From positions 40,812 through 104,811 of the forward strand of contig SVKB01000001.1 of assembly GCA_015068665.1 (NCBI GenBank): DNA of 64,000 nucleotides, given 5' to 3'. Each line of letters begins with the position of its first letter. The stretch's first letter is position 1. A model generated the notes under the pieces. The model searched no databases. It had not been told where the DNA came from and saw only the letters and a list, made by a program, of their open reading frames with translations. The stretch is from Oscillospiraceae bacterium (GTDB taxonomy: Bacteria > Bacillota > Clostridia > UMGS1840 > HGM11507). This document shows positions 19,601 through 27,600 of the stretch, piece by piece. The position numbers and the translations under genes were made by a program.

Positions 19601-20523
19601 CTCAGATAAAGGGTGCAAATGAATTTGAAATCATTGCTTCAAATAAAGAAGTTGCAATCAATCCTGTTGATAACAGCAAGGTAAGATATGAATTCCACTA
19701 TAACGGAAAAGACGGAGTAAAGACTGACAGTGCAAACACTATCACAATCGGCCAGGTTAAATTTACCGGCTACGGTGAATTCAGCTTTGCGGTAAATAAA
19801 GATGTAACTACAAATGCTGCTCATGCAACTACTATTGATGATAATATTGTTGATACATTTATTCCTGACGGTGATACAACAGTTATTTCAAACGGCGAGC
19901 TTGTTATTGACAATGCAACAACAGGTAAAATTGAAATCGCTGTTCCTGACAGAAATCTTACCATCAACATTGACTTCCCGAACGGCATTGAAAACAAGGA
20001 AATTGCATATCAGGATATGCAGGCAGTAATCTCCGGCGGAGACCTTGCAGAGGATATAACAATTGACCTTGGTTCCGATGCAGCAGATACCGCTCTTGAT
20101 ATCTTCGGTAAGAAGGATGCTAAGTTCTCGGTTAAATTTGAAAACGGCTCTTATGTAATTAACGTAACCGATGCTCTTACCCTTAACAATGCATACACCG
20201 TAACAATTTCAGGTGCAGGCTACAGAACAGCTCGTTACACAGTAACAATGACTGAAGACAAGACCTTAAGATTCTGGAATAACGTTATGGATGAGGTGCA
20301 GTTTGTTGAAATCGGTAAGGAATCAAGCAAAGTAAATGTTACTTACTTAGCAGGTGATATCGTTAAGGATAACAATATCAATATCTATGACTTATCAGCT
20401 GTAGTATCTTACTTCGGTTCAACAGCTACTGTTGCAAATAAATATGCTAAGTACGATTTAAACCGTGACGGCGTAATTGATTCTAAGGACGTAGCTTATG
20501 TACTTGTTTCTTGGGACAACTAA
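16603..20523 (+). CDS. Gene D, main fragment: beta-helix protein with cohesin-like module and dockerin
   Basis: A 1306-codon open frame that continues gene D. It starts within the GLUG-like repeat (AGGLVGAHY directly continues the upstream repeat), then has beta-helix blocks (about nt 16890-17680, 17690-18540 and 18545-19420), a subtype-A cohesin-like module (about nt 19470-19900), an Ig-like segment and a dockerin (nt 20356-20523). There is no signal peptide in this fragment, and the nominal start is an internal TTG without a ribosome site, so it is unlikely to be made as an independent secreted protein unless the frame is intact in vivo. The last 580 bp or so are almost identical to gene B; the final residues are DN rather than GK. 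Confidence 0.65.
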   Translation: MAGGLVGAHYAADGASVSNCSVNGGASDLTVTSYYAAAGGVIGTVNLVDGVEPVIDGITVSNVTVKADSTDYGAGVALVASGYSATNTTVSNVETTLAGEANAPADAEATVNGKYCLSFYDAVKNAQTGDKIELLADVTCDLWKSVWNKTDLTINGNGHTVTVKAIDSDVNGGAMLRSATNLTIKNIKIALPSPATGEMERVATMNGGTFENVSVTGGSFAFSVLGDNNVVINNCNFADINEWAIETEGKAKDASLTISNSTFDDKAVIIRGNNTVFTDNTIKNAGEGVNVLGNAVIKGNDFGESTLGIDKGVDVTIEENVINNVKFTSWLSGDYSKVTVENNTLSDEAVTEMNNTLEEEIVSVDPVAKVNGKGYYSFGDAVKNAKDTDGDGVVTIEVYGKAVIGATFQLNVSCDTLNIVGMNAAAEICVETNIPSDNGILYVANNAIEALNFKDIKLSRPNGEWRGNEGHHNRFFTVWDNDGSADITYTNCVFPNGAGNNQYGKTTYTGCTFNNPSYYALWIYGSADKGVVEVTDCTFDADRGVKIYSEDGAAKVKTTITDSTFAIDSKPAIVSSIAGELVIEDVDTSACKYGLLASEPKDGRADLEFAEITVDGEEPVYVAQVGNMVCTDMDYAEAEKTDAKPIEAPVAKVGTKYYANLQKAVDSANENDVIRVFAGTYDATNLKITKNVIITGDPSYGISTFAASANIEKPVFLIKEVADGGIKYQATNVTFDNIVFKVTEDATRTGGYYPCALGYFVEDNKTRNTLTVTDCDFVNNSSVPGLIAIMAHIPNYTVTGCTFENFSTVIYTALDNSALGTVNVSDNTFAKVAELYTGYWGKENANAVLTISNNKATDDSTTVINVYDYAKETIGATATAFNKVTVTDNDAKVILTNYDTNDFDSTISGNDSVVYTYKSKALLDSVDYPKTKVYVGYNSDNEVAYLYIDGNLVTVPDAIKVEFEAAGEEEGEKTYNINLTADSDKIINRLNSVDLTFVLTQIKGANEFEIIASNKEVAINPVDNSKVRYEFHYNGKDGVKTDSANTITIGQVKFTGYGEFSFAVNKDVTTNAAHATTIDDNIVDTFIPDGDTTVISNGELVIDNATTGKIEIAVPDRNLTINIDFPNGIENKEIAYQDMQAVISGGDLAEDITIDLGSDAADTALDIFGKKDAKFSVKFENGSYVINVTDALTLNNAYTVTISGAGYRTARYTVTMTEDKTLRFWNNVMDEVQFVEIGKESSKVNVTYLAGDIVKDNNINIYDLSAVVSYFGSTATVANKYAKYDLNRDGVIDSKDVAYVLVSWDN

Positions 20524-20599
20524 CAGGGAGATGTTAAAATTCCCCGGATCATGCAAAGCAAAGCGTATATAAAGTAGGGCGTGACGACCCCGGCACGCC

Positions 20600-20708
20600 A
20601 AGCCCTCCTTGCCTAAAGGAGGGGGGACCGCTTTAGCGGTGGGAGGATTTCCGATATAAATCCTTCGGATTTTCGATATGTTGCCTTCGGCAACGAGAGG
20701 AATAACAC
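20600..20708. repeat. Intergenic repeat and modular palindrome array 2 (two stems)
   Basis: The spacer after gene D opens with the same 3' flank as gene A (20524 onward). It continues with two stems, CCCTCC/GGAGGG and CCGCT/AGCGG (about 20600-20648). The TCGATATG array at 20658-20708 has only the first and last stems of array 1 (AAATCC TTC GGATTT, and TTGCC TTC GGCAA), ending in the same GAGAGGAATAACAC. Confidence 0.75.
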
Positions 20709-20738
20709 TAATGTTAGAGGCGGGAAGCCAAGCTTCCC

Positions 20739-20798
20739 CCTCTTTCAAAGGGCATAGGCTTTTTCCTGTGTCTTTTGAAAGAGGGTTTTTGTCCTTTT
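20739..20798 (+). terminator. Conserved intergenic hairpin, copy 4
   Basis: Arms 20739-20758 and 20765-20784 pair over about 20 positions (wobbles and one mismatch) and are followed by GGTTTTTGTCCTTTT. Typical intrinsic-terminator form; probably ends gene D transcription or attenuates gene E. Confidence 0.65.
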
Positions 20799-20804
20799 AA
20801 AAAC

Positions 20805-20883
20805 ACGGTATCTGACCGGCAACAGAGAACGTCAGCTACCGTAACTAAAATCTCTGTCCGCAAAGCGAGAGCGGAAATTTCGC
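20805..20883 (+). ncRNA. Structured 5' leader RNA with two putative pseudoknots, copy 2
   Basis: Base-for-base the same as copy 1 over the whole 79-nt element, and similarly placed: it follows hairpin copy 4 and ends 12 nt before GAAAGAAGG of gene E. The sequence after the element differs between copies, so identity stops close to the proposed structural boundary. Confidence 0.55.
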
Positions 20884-20911
20884 AAATACAAAATGAAAGA
20901 AGGCGTTTTTA

Positions 20912-23900
20912 TTGACACTTAAAAAACTATTTGCTGTTGTGCTTTGCTTAACAATGCTGATAAGCACAATGGGAACACTCACATTCGCACAGGAAAACGG
21001 TGCAGTTGCAAAGGTTGGAGATGTGGAATATGCTACAATTGACGAAGCAATTTCGGCATGGACTAATAATTCAACGCTGACACTTCTTGCAGATGTTCAG
21101 CTTTCGGATGTGATTACATTAAAATCAACAGAACATCATATTTTGAATCTTGGCACATATACAATGACAGCCGCATCCGGTAAAAATGTATTTGAAGTCA
21201 CCGCATGCGGAACCGGTGCTTCAGAAAGAGGATGCATCACAATTAATGCAGATGCAGATAATCTCGGTACAATTGATGCAGGCAGCAAGTCCATAGTATA
21301 CTACGATTACTCAAAGGGCACAGCTACCGGAGATGACCGTCCTATCGTGTATGTTAAAGGCGGACATTTCATTGGTTCAACCGCCGCATTTGGAACTGCC
21401 GGATTTTATTTCAAAGGTGGCTCTAAAGCAAGATATGCAATGACACTTAATATATCCGGCGGTATATTTGACTGCACCATCAACGGACAGGGTAAATCAA
21501 AATTAATCATATCCGGCGGTATCTTCAATTATTCGGTTGGTTCTCAGGGGGATTCGACTGCAAACAGACTGATTTACGGAGGAAGATTTAAAACCTTCGG
21601 ATTTATGACAGCCGACTCAAACAATACTAAATTCTGGATTGGTACAAAAATGGCAGTATCTGATGTAGGTGTTTGTATCGACGATGAAGGCTATATAGTT
21701 ATTGGCGGACCTGTAATAGAAGCTAATGACGGACGGTTTGAAGCATATACAACCAGCTATGGAAAATGGAGCAATCTTCTTCAGTACAGCAGTGCTGCAG
21801 AAAAGGGAGTGTATATTGAAACTCTTGAAAGCGCTATGAAAAAAGCATCTTCTTCTACAATAATAAAGGTAGTTGCAGACATCAAGGATGCTGATCTTAA
21901 AACAACAAGTACTACGATATTGGATATGACAGACGATTCAGCCGATTTTGAAGGTACAATAAAATTAGGCGGTTCAAGTCATAAATTAACTGTTATAACA
22001 ACAGCTGATAAAGCATTTGAAGGCAGGGTAATTGCTGCTGACGGTTATGCTCTTACTAAATCAATAGATGAAACCGGAAAAATTGTTTATCAGAATGACA
22101 AGGATGAAAACGCCGTTGCTGTGATAAATGACGAATTTAAATATACAAGTATTAATGAAGCAATCAATGCTGCACAGGATGGTGACACCATCAAAATTCT
22201 TTTGGATGTTGAGCTTTCTGCTCAGGACGCTAACGCAGCTTTGAAACCTGTATACAATCGTGAGTCATACGCAGGTCTTATCATCCCTGATGATAAGGAA
22301 CTCACGATCGACCTGAACGGTAAAACAATTTCTTATGTTGATGAATATTTTGAATGTGATAACCTGGCAATTATTAACTTGGGTAATCTGACAATTAACG
22401 ATAGTGTCGGCAGTGGTAAGATTACATACAAGCCTGTTGCCGGTAGTTCAACTTATTCAAAATTCTATTCAACAATTTTCAACTGCGGTACTTTAACTAT
22501 AAATGGCGGTATTATAGAAAATACTTGCGATACTGCTACTGACGTTTCAAATGCAGTGGATAACCATTCAAGACTCAGCCACGAATACGGAAATGATTGT
22601 ATTCTTGTTGTAAACGGCGGTACACTTATCGGTTCTGAATACAGAGCAATCAGACAGTACACACATTATTTGGAAGGTGTTCAGAACAGAGTTACCATCA
22701 ATGATGGTGTTATCAAAGGCGGCATTTACCAACAGCACGGTGATAGCTGGTATTATCCGAATCCTGCTGATAACCGATTGAATGTTGACTGCTATCTCAC
22801 CATTAACGGTGGAACAATCACATCTCTTGACGATGGCTATGGTCACGTCAGAATGGCTTTGAGCAATCCTGACAACAATGCTTTCGGCTTAGAAATAAAT
22901 GGTGGTGCAATTGAGGTTCCTGTTCAGGTTTATGTTCAGAGAGGTTATCGTTATGGTGATGATGGTCTTGGCGGAAGCCTCGTTTCCGGAGATGACAGCA
23001 ATGCAAGAACTGCTGAATGGCTTGAAAAAAACGGTGGTTTTATTTCCGGCGGTACATTTACCGAACTTGGAAATGCAGATGATAGCAAAACAAATCTTCA
23101 TGGTTTCTTAGCAGAAAATTTTGAACTCCAGAGAACGGGTGCAGATCTTTATACTGTTGTTGCAGCTGATGGAGCAGAAGATGCATTGACTGCTGATACA
23201 ATTAGTATCGAATACAAAGATATTACTGCTGCAGATGCTGAAGGTGAAAAGGTTTATGAAATTGTTGTTAAAGCTAATGGTGACGATGAAATTCACGAAT
23301 TGGCGTCGGTTGACCTTTCATTTGCATTCAGTACAACACCTGTTGTTGATGGAAATATGGAAATCGTAGTCCTTCCTGCTACTGATTTCACAATGACTCG
23401 CTATGAAAATTCTGACAGATATATGTTCAACTATAATGGAACAACTGCTTTTGAAGGAACTGGCAACGCAATTTCTGTGGGAACAATAACCGTTACCGGC
23501 TACGGCGCTTATACAATATCAACAGATGACGCTGATACAAATATTGTAAACGCAACTACCCTTCAGGACAACCTTGTTGACTTCTATGTTGCAAATGGTG
23601 CTGAAGATGCTGACTTAACTACCGGCGGTCTTGTTATCAATGAAGATACCGTTGCAGGTGACGGTTTGGTTGGTAAAGTTGAAAGTGATGTTATCGCGGT
23701 ACCTGTAAGAAATCTTGCTGTAACTATCGACTTCCCGAATGCAGTTGAAAACAAGGAAATTGCATACCAGGATATGAAGGCAGTAATCTCCGGCGGAGAC
23801 CTTGCAAAGGATATAACAATTGACCTTGGTTCTGACGCTGTTGAAACACCGATCGTTATTGATGGTAAAGTTGATGCAAAATATACTGCAGCAATGGTTG

Positions 23901-24280
23901 ACGGCTCTTACGTAATAAACGTAACCGATGCTCTTACTCTTAACAATGCATACACCGTAACAATTTCAGGAGCAGGCTACAGAACAGCTCGTTACACAGT
24001 AACAATGACTGAAGACAAGACCTTAAGATTCTGGAATAACGTTATGGATGAGCAGCAGTTCGTTGAAATCGGTAAGGAATCAAGCAAAGTAAATGTTACC
24101 TTCCTTGCAGGCGATATCGTTAAGGATAACAATATCAATATCTATGACTTATCAGCTGTAGTATCCTACTTCGGTTCAACAGCTACTGTTGCAAATAAAT
24201 ATGCTAAGTACGATTTAAACCGTGACGGCGTAATTGATTCTAAGGACGTAGCTTACGTACTTGTTTCTTGGAACAACTAA
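20912..24280 (+). CDS. Gene E: secreted beta-helix protein with cohesin-like module and C-terminal dockerin
   Basis: A 1122-residue paralogue, the shortest intact one. Signal peptide 1-26; beta-helix blocks with the VGDVEYATIDEAISAW start and repeated ISGGIF/INGGT turns (about 30-750); a subtype-B cohesin-like module (about 762-910) close to gene C; an Ig-like segment; a dockerin (1067-1122) with first calcium loop degenerate and second canonical. The start is a TTG at 20912, 9 nt after GAAAGAAGGCG, the same spacing as the GTG of gene A; the only nearby ATG overlaps the ribosome site in another frame. Preceded by leader RNA copy 2. No enzymatic motif recognised. Confidence 0.8.
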   Translation: MTLKKLFAVVLCLTMLISTMGTLTFAQENGAVAKVGDVEYATIDEAISAWTNNSTLTLLADVQLSDVITLKSTEHHILNLGTYTMTAASGKNVFEVTACGTGASERGCITINADADNLGTIDAGSKSIVYYDYSKGTATGDDRPIVYVKGGHFIGSTAAFGTAGFYFKGGSKARYAMTLNISGGIFDCTINGQGKSKLIISGGIFNYSVGSQGDSTANRLIYGGRFKTFGFMTADSNNTKFWIGTKMAVSDVGVCIDDEGYIVIGGPVIEANDGRFEAYTTSYGKWSNLLQYSSAAEKGVYIETLESAMKKASSSTIIKVVADIKDADLKTTSTTILDMTDDSADFEGTIKLGGSSHKLTVITTADKAFEGRVIAADGYALTKSIDETGKIVYQNDKDENAVAVINDEFKYTSINEAINAAQDGDTIKILLDVELSAQDANAALKPVYNRESYAGLIIPDDKELTIDLNGKTISYVDEYFECDNLAIINLGNLTINDSVGSGKITYKPVAGSSTYSKFYSTIFNCGTLTINGGIIENTCDTATDVSNAVDNHSRLSHEYGNDCILVVNGGTLIGSEYRAIRQYTHYLEGVQNRVTINDGVIKGGIYQQHGDSWYYPNPADNRLNVDCYLTINGGTITSLDDGYGHVRMALSNPDNNAFGLEINGGAIEVPVQVYVQRGYRYGDDGLGGSLVSGDDSNARTAEWLEKNGGFISGGTFTELGNADDSKTNLHGFLAENFELQRTGADLYTVVAADGAEDALTADTISIEYKDITAADAEGEKVYEIVVKANGDDEIHELASVDLSFAFSTTPVVDGNMEIVVLPATDFTMTRYENSDRYMFNYNGTTAFEGTGNAISVGTITVTGYGAYTISTDDADTNIVNATTLQDNLVDFYVANGAEDADLTTGGLVINEDTVAGDGLVGKVESDVIAVPVRNLAVTIDFPNAVENKEIAYQDMKAVISGGDLAKDITIDLGSDAVETPIVIDGKVDAKYTAAMVDGSYVINVTDALTLNNAYTVTISGAGYRTARYTVTMTEDKTLRFWNNVMDEQQFVEIGKESSKVNVTFLAGDIVKDNNINIYDLSAVVSYFGSTATVANKYAKYDLNRDGVIDSKDVAYVLVSWNN

Positions 24281-24357
24281 CAGGGAGATGTTAAAATTCC
24301 CCGGACCATTTGCGAAGCTTTGTAGATATCGGTAGGGCGTGACGACCCCGGCACGCC

Positions 24358-24529
24358 AAGCCCTCCTTGCCTAAAGGAGGGGGGACCGCTTTAGCGGTGG
24401 GAGGATTTCCGATATAAATCCTTCGGATTTTCGATATGTTTTGCCAAGGCAAAACTCGATATGTGCTTCGCACTCGATATATTCCTTTGGAACTCGATAT
24501 GTTGCCTTCGGCAACGAGAGGAATAACAC
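24358..24529. repeat. Intergenic repeat and modular palindrome array 3 (five stems)
   Basis: After the flank shared with genes A and D (24281 onward), the CCCTCC/GGAGGG and CCGCT/AGCGG repeat occurs at about 24358-24405. At 24416-24529 a TCGATATG array carries the same five stems in the same order as array 1, with AAATCC TTC GGATTT in place of the TTT centre and one linker changed to TCGATATA. A degenerate copy of a CGTTGGA..TCCGACG stem follows at about 24530-24560. Confidence 0.75.
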
Positions 24530-24580
24530 TTAGGCGTTGGAGAGCTATCCGACGGCTGGAGGCGGGAAGCCTTGCTTCCC

Positions 24581-24621
24581 CCTCTTTCAAAGTGCATAAA
24601 ATTTATGTGCTTTGAAAGGGG
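24581..24621 (+). terminator. Conserved intergenic hairpin, copy 5 (most divergent)
   Basis: Arms 24581-24600 and 24602-24621 (CCTCTTTCAAAGTGCATAAA with TTTATGTGCTTTGAAAGGGG) pair along their full length with one T-G wobble and almost no loop. GTGCATAAA/TTTATGTGC replaces GGACATAGG/CCTGTGTC of copy 1, a compensatory change. No U-run follows, so termination is doubtful. It lies about 40 nt before the next gene. Confidence 0.55.
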
Positions 24622-24663
24622 AATGCACCTCTGCACAATACACTAAAAAAAGGAGCAAAACTT

Positions 24664-27600
24664 ATGACACGCAAAATCCTATCAATAATACTGAGTATGG
24701 TTATAATTATCGGTCTTTTTCCGTGCGGTATTTCGGCAGCCGGTAATGAAAAAACTTTACGTACTGTTTATCTGCACGCACAGGGGGAAAATCCGCAGGT
24801 AACAACAAATAACAGTACGGTATATATGGGTGAGAATGCCGATATATATTTCTCGGTTGATGATCCCAATAAAGGTATTTTTGAAAATGATATACATAAA
24901 GAGCCTCAATATGATATGAACGGATATACTCTTCGTATCTGCTTTGACTCTGATTATTTTGATTTTGCAGGAAGTGATAACAGCGCTCCTATAGACTATG
25001 AAATTCCCGATAAAAATTTCGGAACCACCGATAAGGATGATGAATCCTTAGGTGATGACACGGGCACCGATGTTCCCCAGTCGGTAGGATATTTTGTTTA
25101 TAAGCATGGAAGCGGAACCTATAAGTTCGGTACCAAGACCTATAAGACTGCATATATAACCGTTTTCTTCAGCGGAGGATATGTTCCTCAGAAGGAACCT
25201 ACTAAGCTCTGGTATAATCTTGCAAAGCTATCCTTAACTCCCAAGAAAACAGGAAGCACCGATGTGTTTATTGATATAGACAGCGGTGATGAGAATTACG
25301 CTCTTGAGCTGTTTGCAAAAAATATGACCGATGAGCTTTCGGAACAGACCTTTGATTTTGATGCTGTAAACGGTGGATATCACCATATTTTAATAAAGGA
25401 CAAATCAAAGCCTGCTCCTCCGATTGCAACACCAACCTCGGGAAGCTATATAGAAAAGGTAACCGTAGAGCTTACCCATGACAATAATCTTCCCATTTAT
25501 TATACCGATGACGGAAGCGAGCCTTCCTTAAGCTCCTCAAGAATTCTTTATACAGGTCCCATAGAAATTACCCGGGATATGGAAATTAAATGCTGTGCAT
25601 ACCGTGCATCAGACGAAAAATATTCAAATTCCGTAAGCTATGAATATAAAATCCTGCCCGAAAGACCTTATCTTTTTACGGAAGCTGACGGCAGTACGGA
25701 CAAGACCCTGTTGCCCGATATAAACAGTATTTCCTCGAAAATTTCAGCTTATGTTTCGGATAATAAGACCTTCAGGGAAATTGCTGACGGAAGCGAGGTT
25801 TACTATACCTTCTCCGATGCAGTGCTTCCCGATGATAAAACCTTAATTACAGATGATGCTTCCGGGGCATATACCGAATGGGTTAAGGTAACCAAGCTTC
25901 ACCCGGTTATTGAGATTGATGAAAACTGCACCGTAAGACTGGTGACCGACAAGGGCGGACATATAAGTGAAGAAGCGTACTATTATTTTAAGGTAAAGCC
26001 GCTTCCTCCTGTAGCCAGCCACGCTTCGGGCGAGTATACCAAAAAAATCGACGTTACTCTTACCTGTGAAACTCAGAATGCAAAAATTTTCTATACAACC
26101 GACGGCTCTGACCCTCAGACCAACGGAATTGAATACAAGGGTATTCCCATAACCCTTGCAAAGGACACCACTTTACGTGCCGTAAGTCAATATGATTCCG
26201 AGTGGAGTGATAAAGCTTCCTACTATTATCTTTTCAGCTTCTACGACGATTTCGGTGTGGATGCCTTCTATCCGTCGGGTGTTTACGAGGGAAGCGTTAA
26301 CGTAACCCTTACACCCAATAACCCTGCTTATACCGTAATGTATCAGCTGGATAACGGCAGCTGGCAGGTTTATGACGGCGTTCTTACCATTGATAAGGAT
26401 ACCGACATAACCGCAAAGGCGGTAGAATTTGAAGCCGACGGAGTAACCGTAAAGGCGGAAGGGGAGCCTTATACATTTACCTATAAAATCAAGCCCCTGC
26501 CTCCCGAATTTGCTCCCGAGAGTACTCAGTTTACCAATGCAAACAGAATTACCGTTTATACTCCCGAAAGTACAAGCGCTACAACAAGCCGTTTCAAGCT
26601 TTACTATACTCTTGACGGAACCGACCCCATAACCAGCCCTACTGCAATTCTTGCAAATGAGGCTTCGGACTCAGCGATTATCAATATAACGAAATATACC
26701 GTTGTTACAGCGGTGGTATTAAAGGATGATACCAGCTATTCGAATGTTGTTAAGCATTCCTACGACATTGTAACCTTAAAGCCGGTTAAGCCCCTTACCA
26801 CTTTGCTTCCGGGCTATTATACCCATGAAATCGGTAATGACCCTTATTCCACTCAGTTTATGCCGGTGGCGCAGGGAACTTACATATACTATACAATAAG
26901 CCGTGACGGTTCACTTTGTCCCGACCCTGTTCCCAATACCCCGGGAACTGTTCAGTACAATCCGGGCGATTATATACCTGTTACCGGAAATACCGTTATA
27001 AAGGCGGTGGCTGTAAATGCCTTCGGCGTTAAAAGTGATGTTGGTATATTCTCTTATACAGTAACTCCCGAAGCACCAAAGGCGGCACCCTCCGCAACAA
27101 TTGACGGAGAACTGCCGGTTGTTCCTGTTGATGCAGTTAAGGGAAGTAAGGTTAAATACAAAATCGGAGGCTTTGAGAACGAATTTTTAAATTCTGCTGA
27201 CGAAAGATTTTATATAGACACAAAAACAGGTATGGCATACCGTGACAAGGCATGCACCGAGCAGCTGGGATATCTTAATACCTCTGTTAATTCGGGAAGC
27301 GTAACCCTGGAAATTTCGGCAACCCTTGACGGTGTTGAAAGTGATACCAATAGATATACTTATTCCGCTGCAAGCGGAGCTTTACCTGCACCTCCTTATG
27401 CAGATAAGGAAACAGGCACCTATGAGGAAATAAAGATTGACGATAACAATAATCTTTTAAAGGTTATGCTTTATTCCTTAAATAACGGCGGTAAAATCCA
27501 GTACCGACTTGATAATAAGGGAAACTGGAACGATTACACCGATGGAAGCGGACTTTTACTTAAGCCCGAAAATAAAAATCAGGATACTATAGTGCTTCAG

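Noticed and set aside
6830-24529. Palindrome arrays as CRISPR
   Set aside because: Constant unit is only 8-9 bp and the variable parts are palindromes of 9-16 bp; no cas genes.
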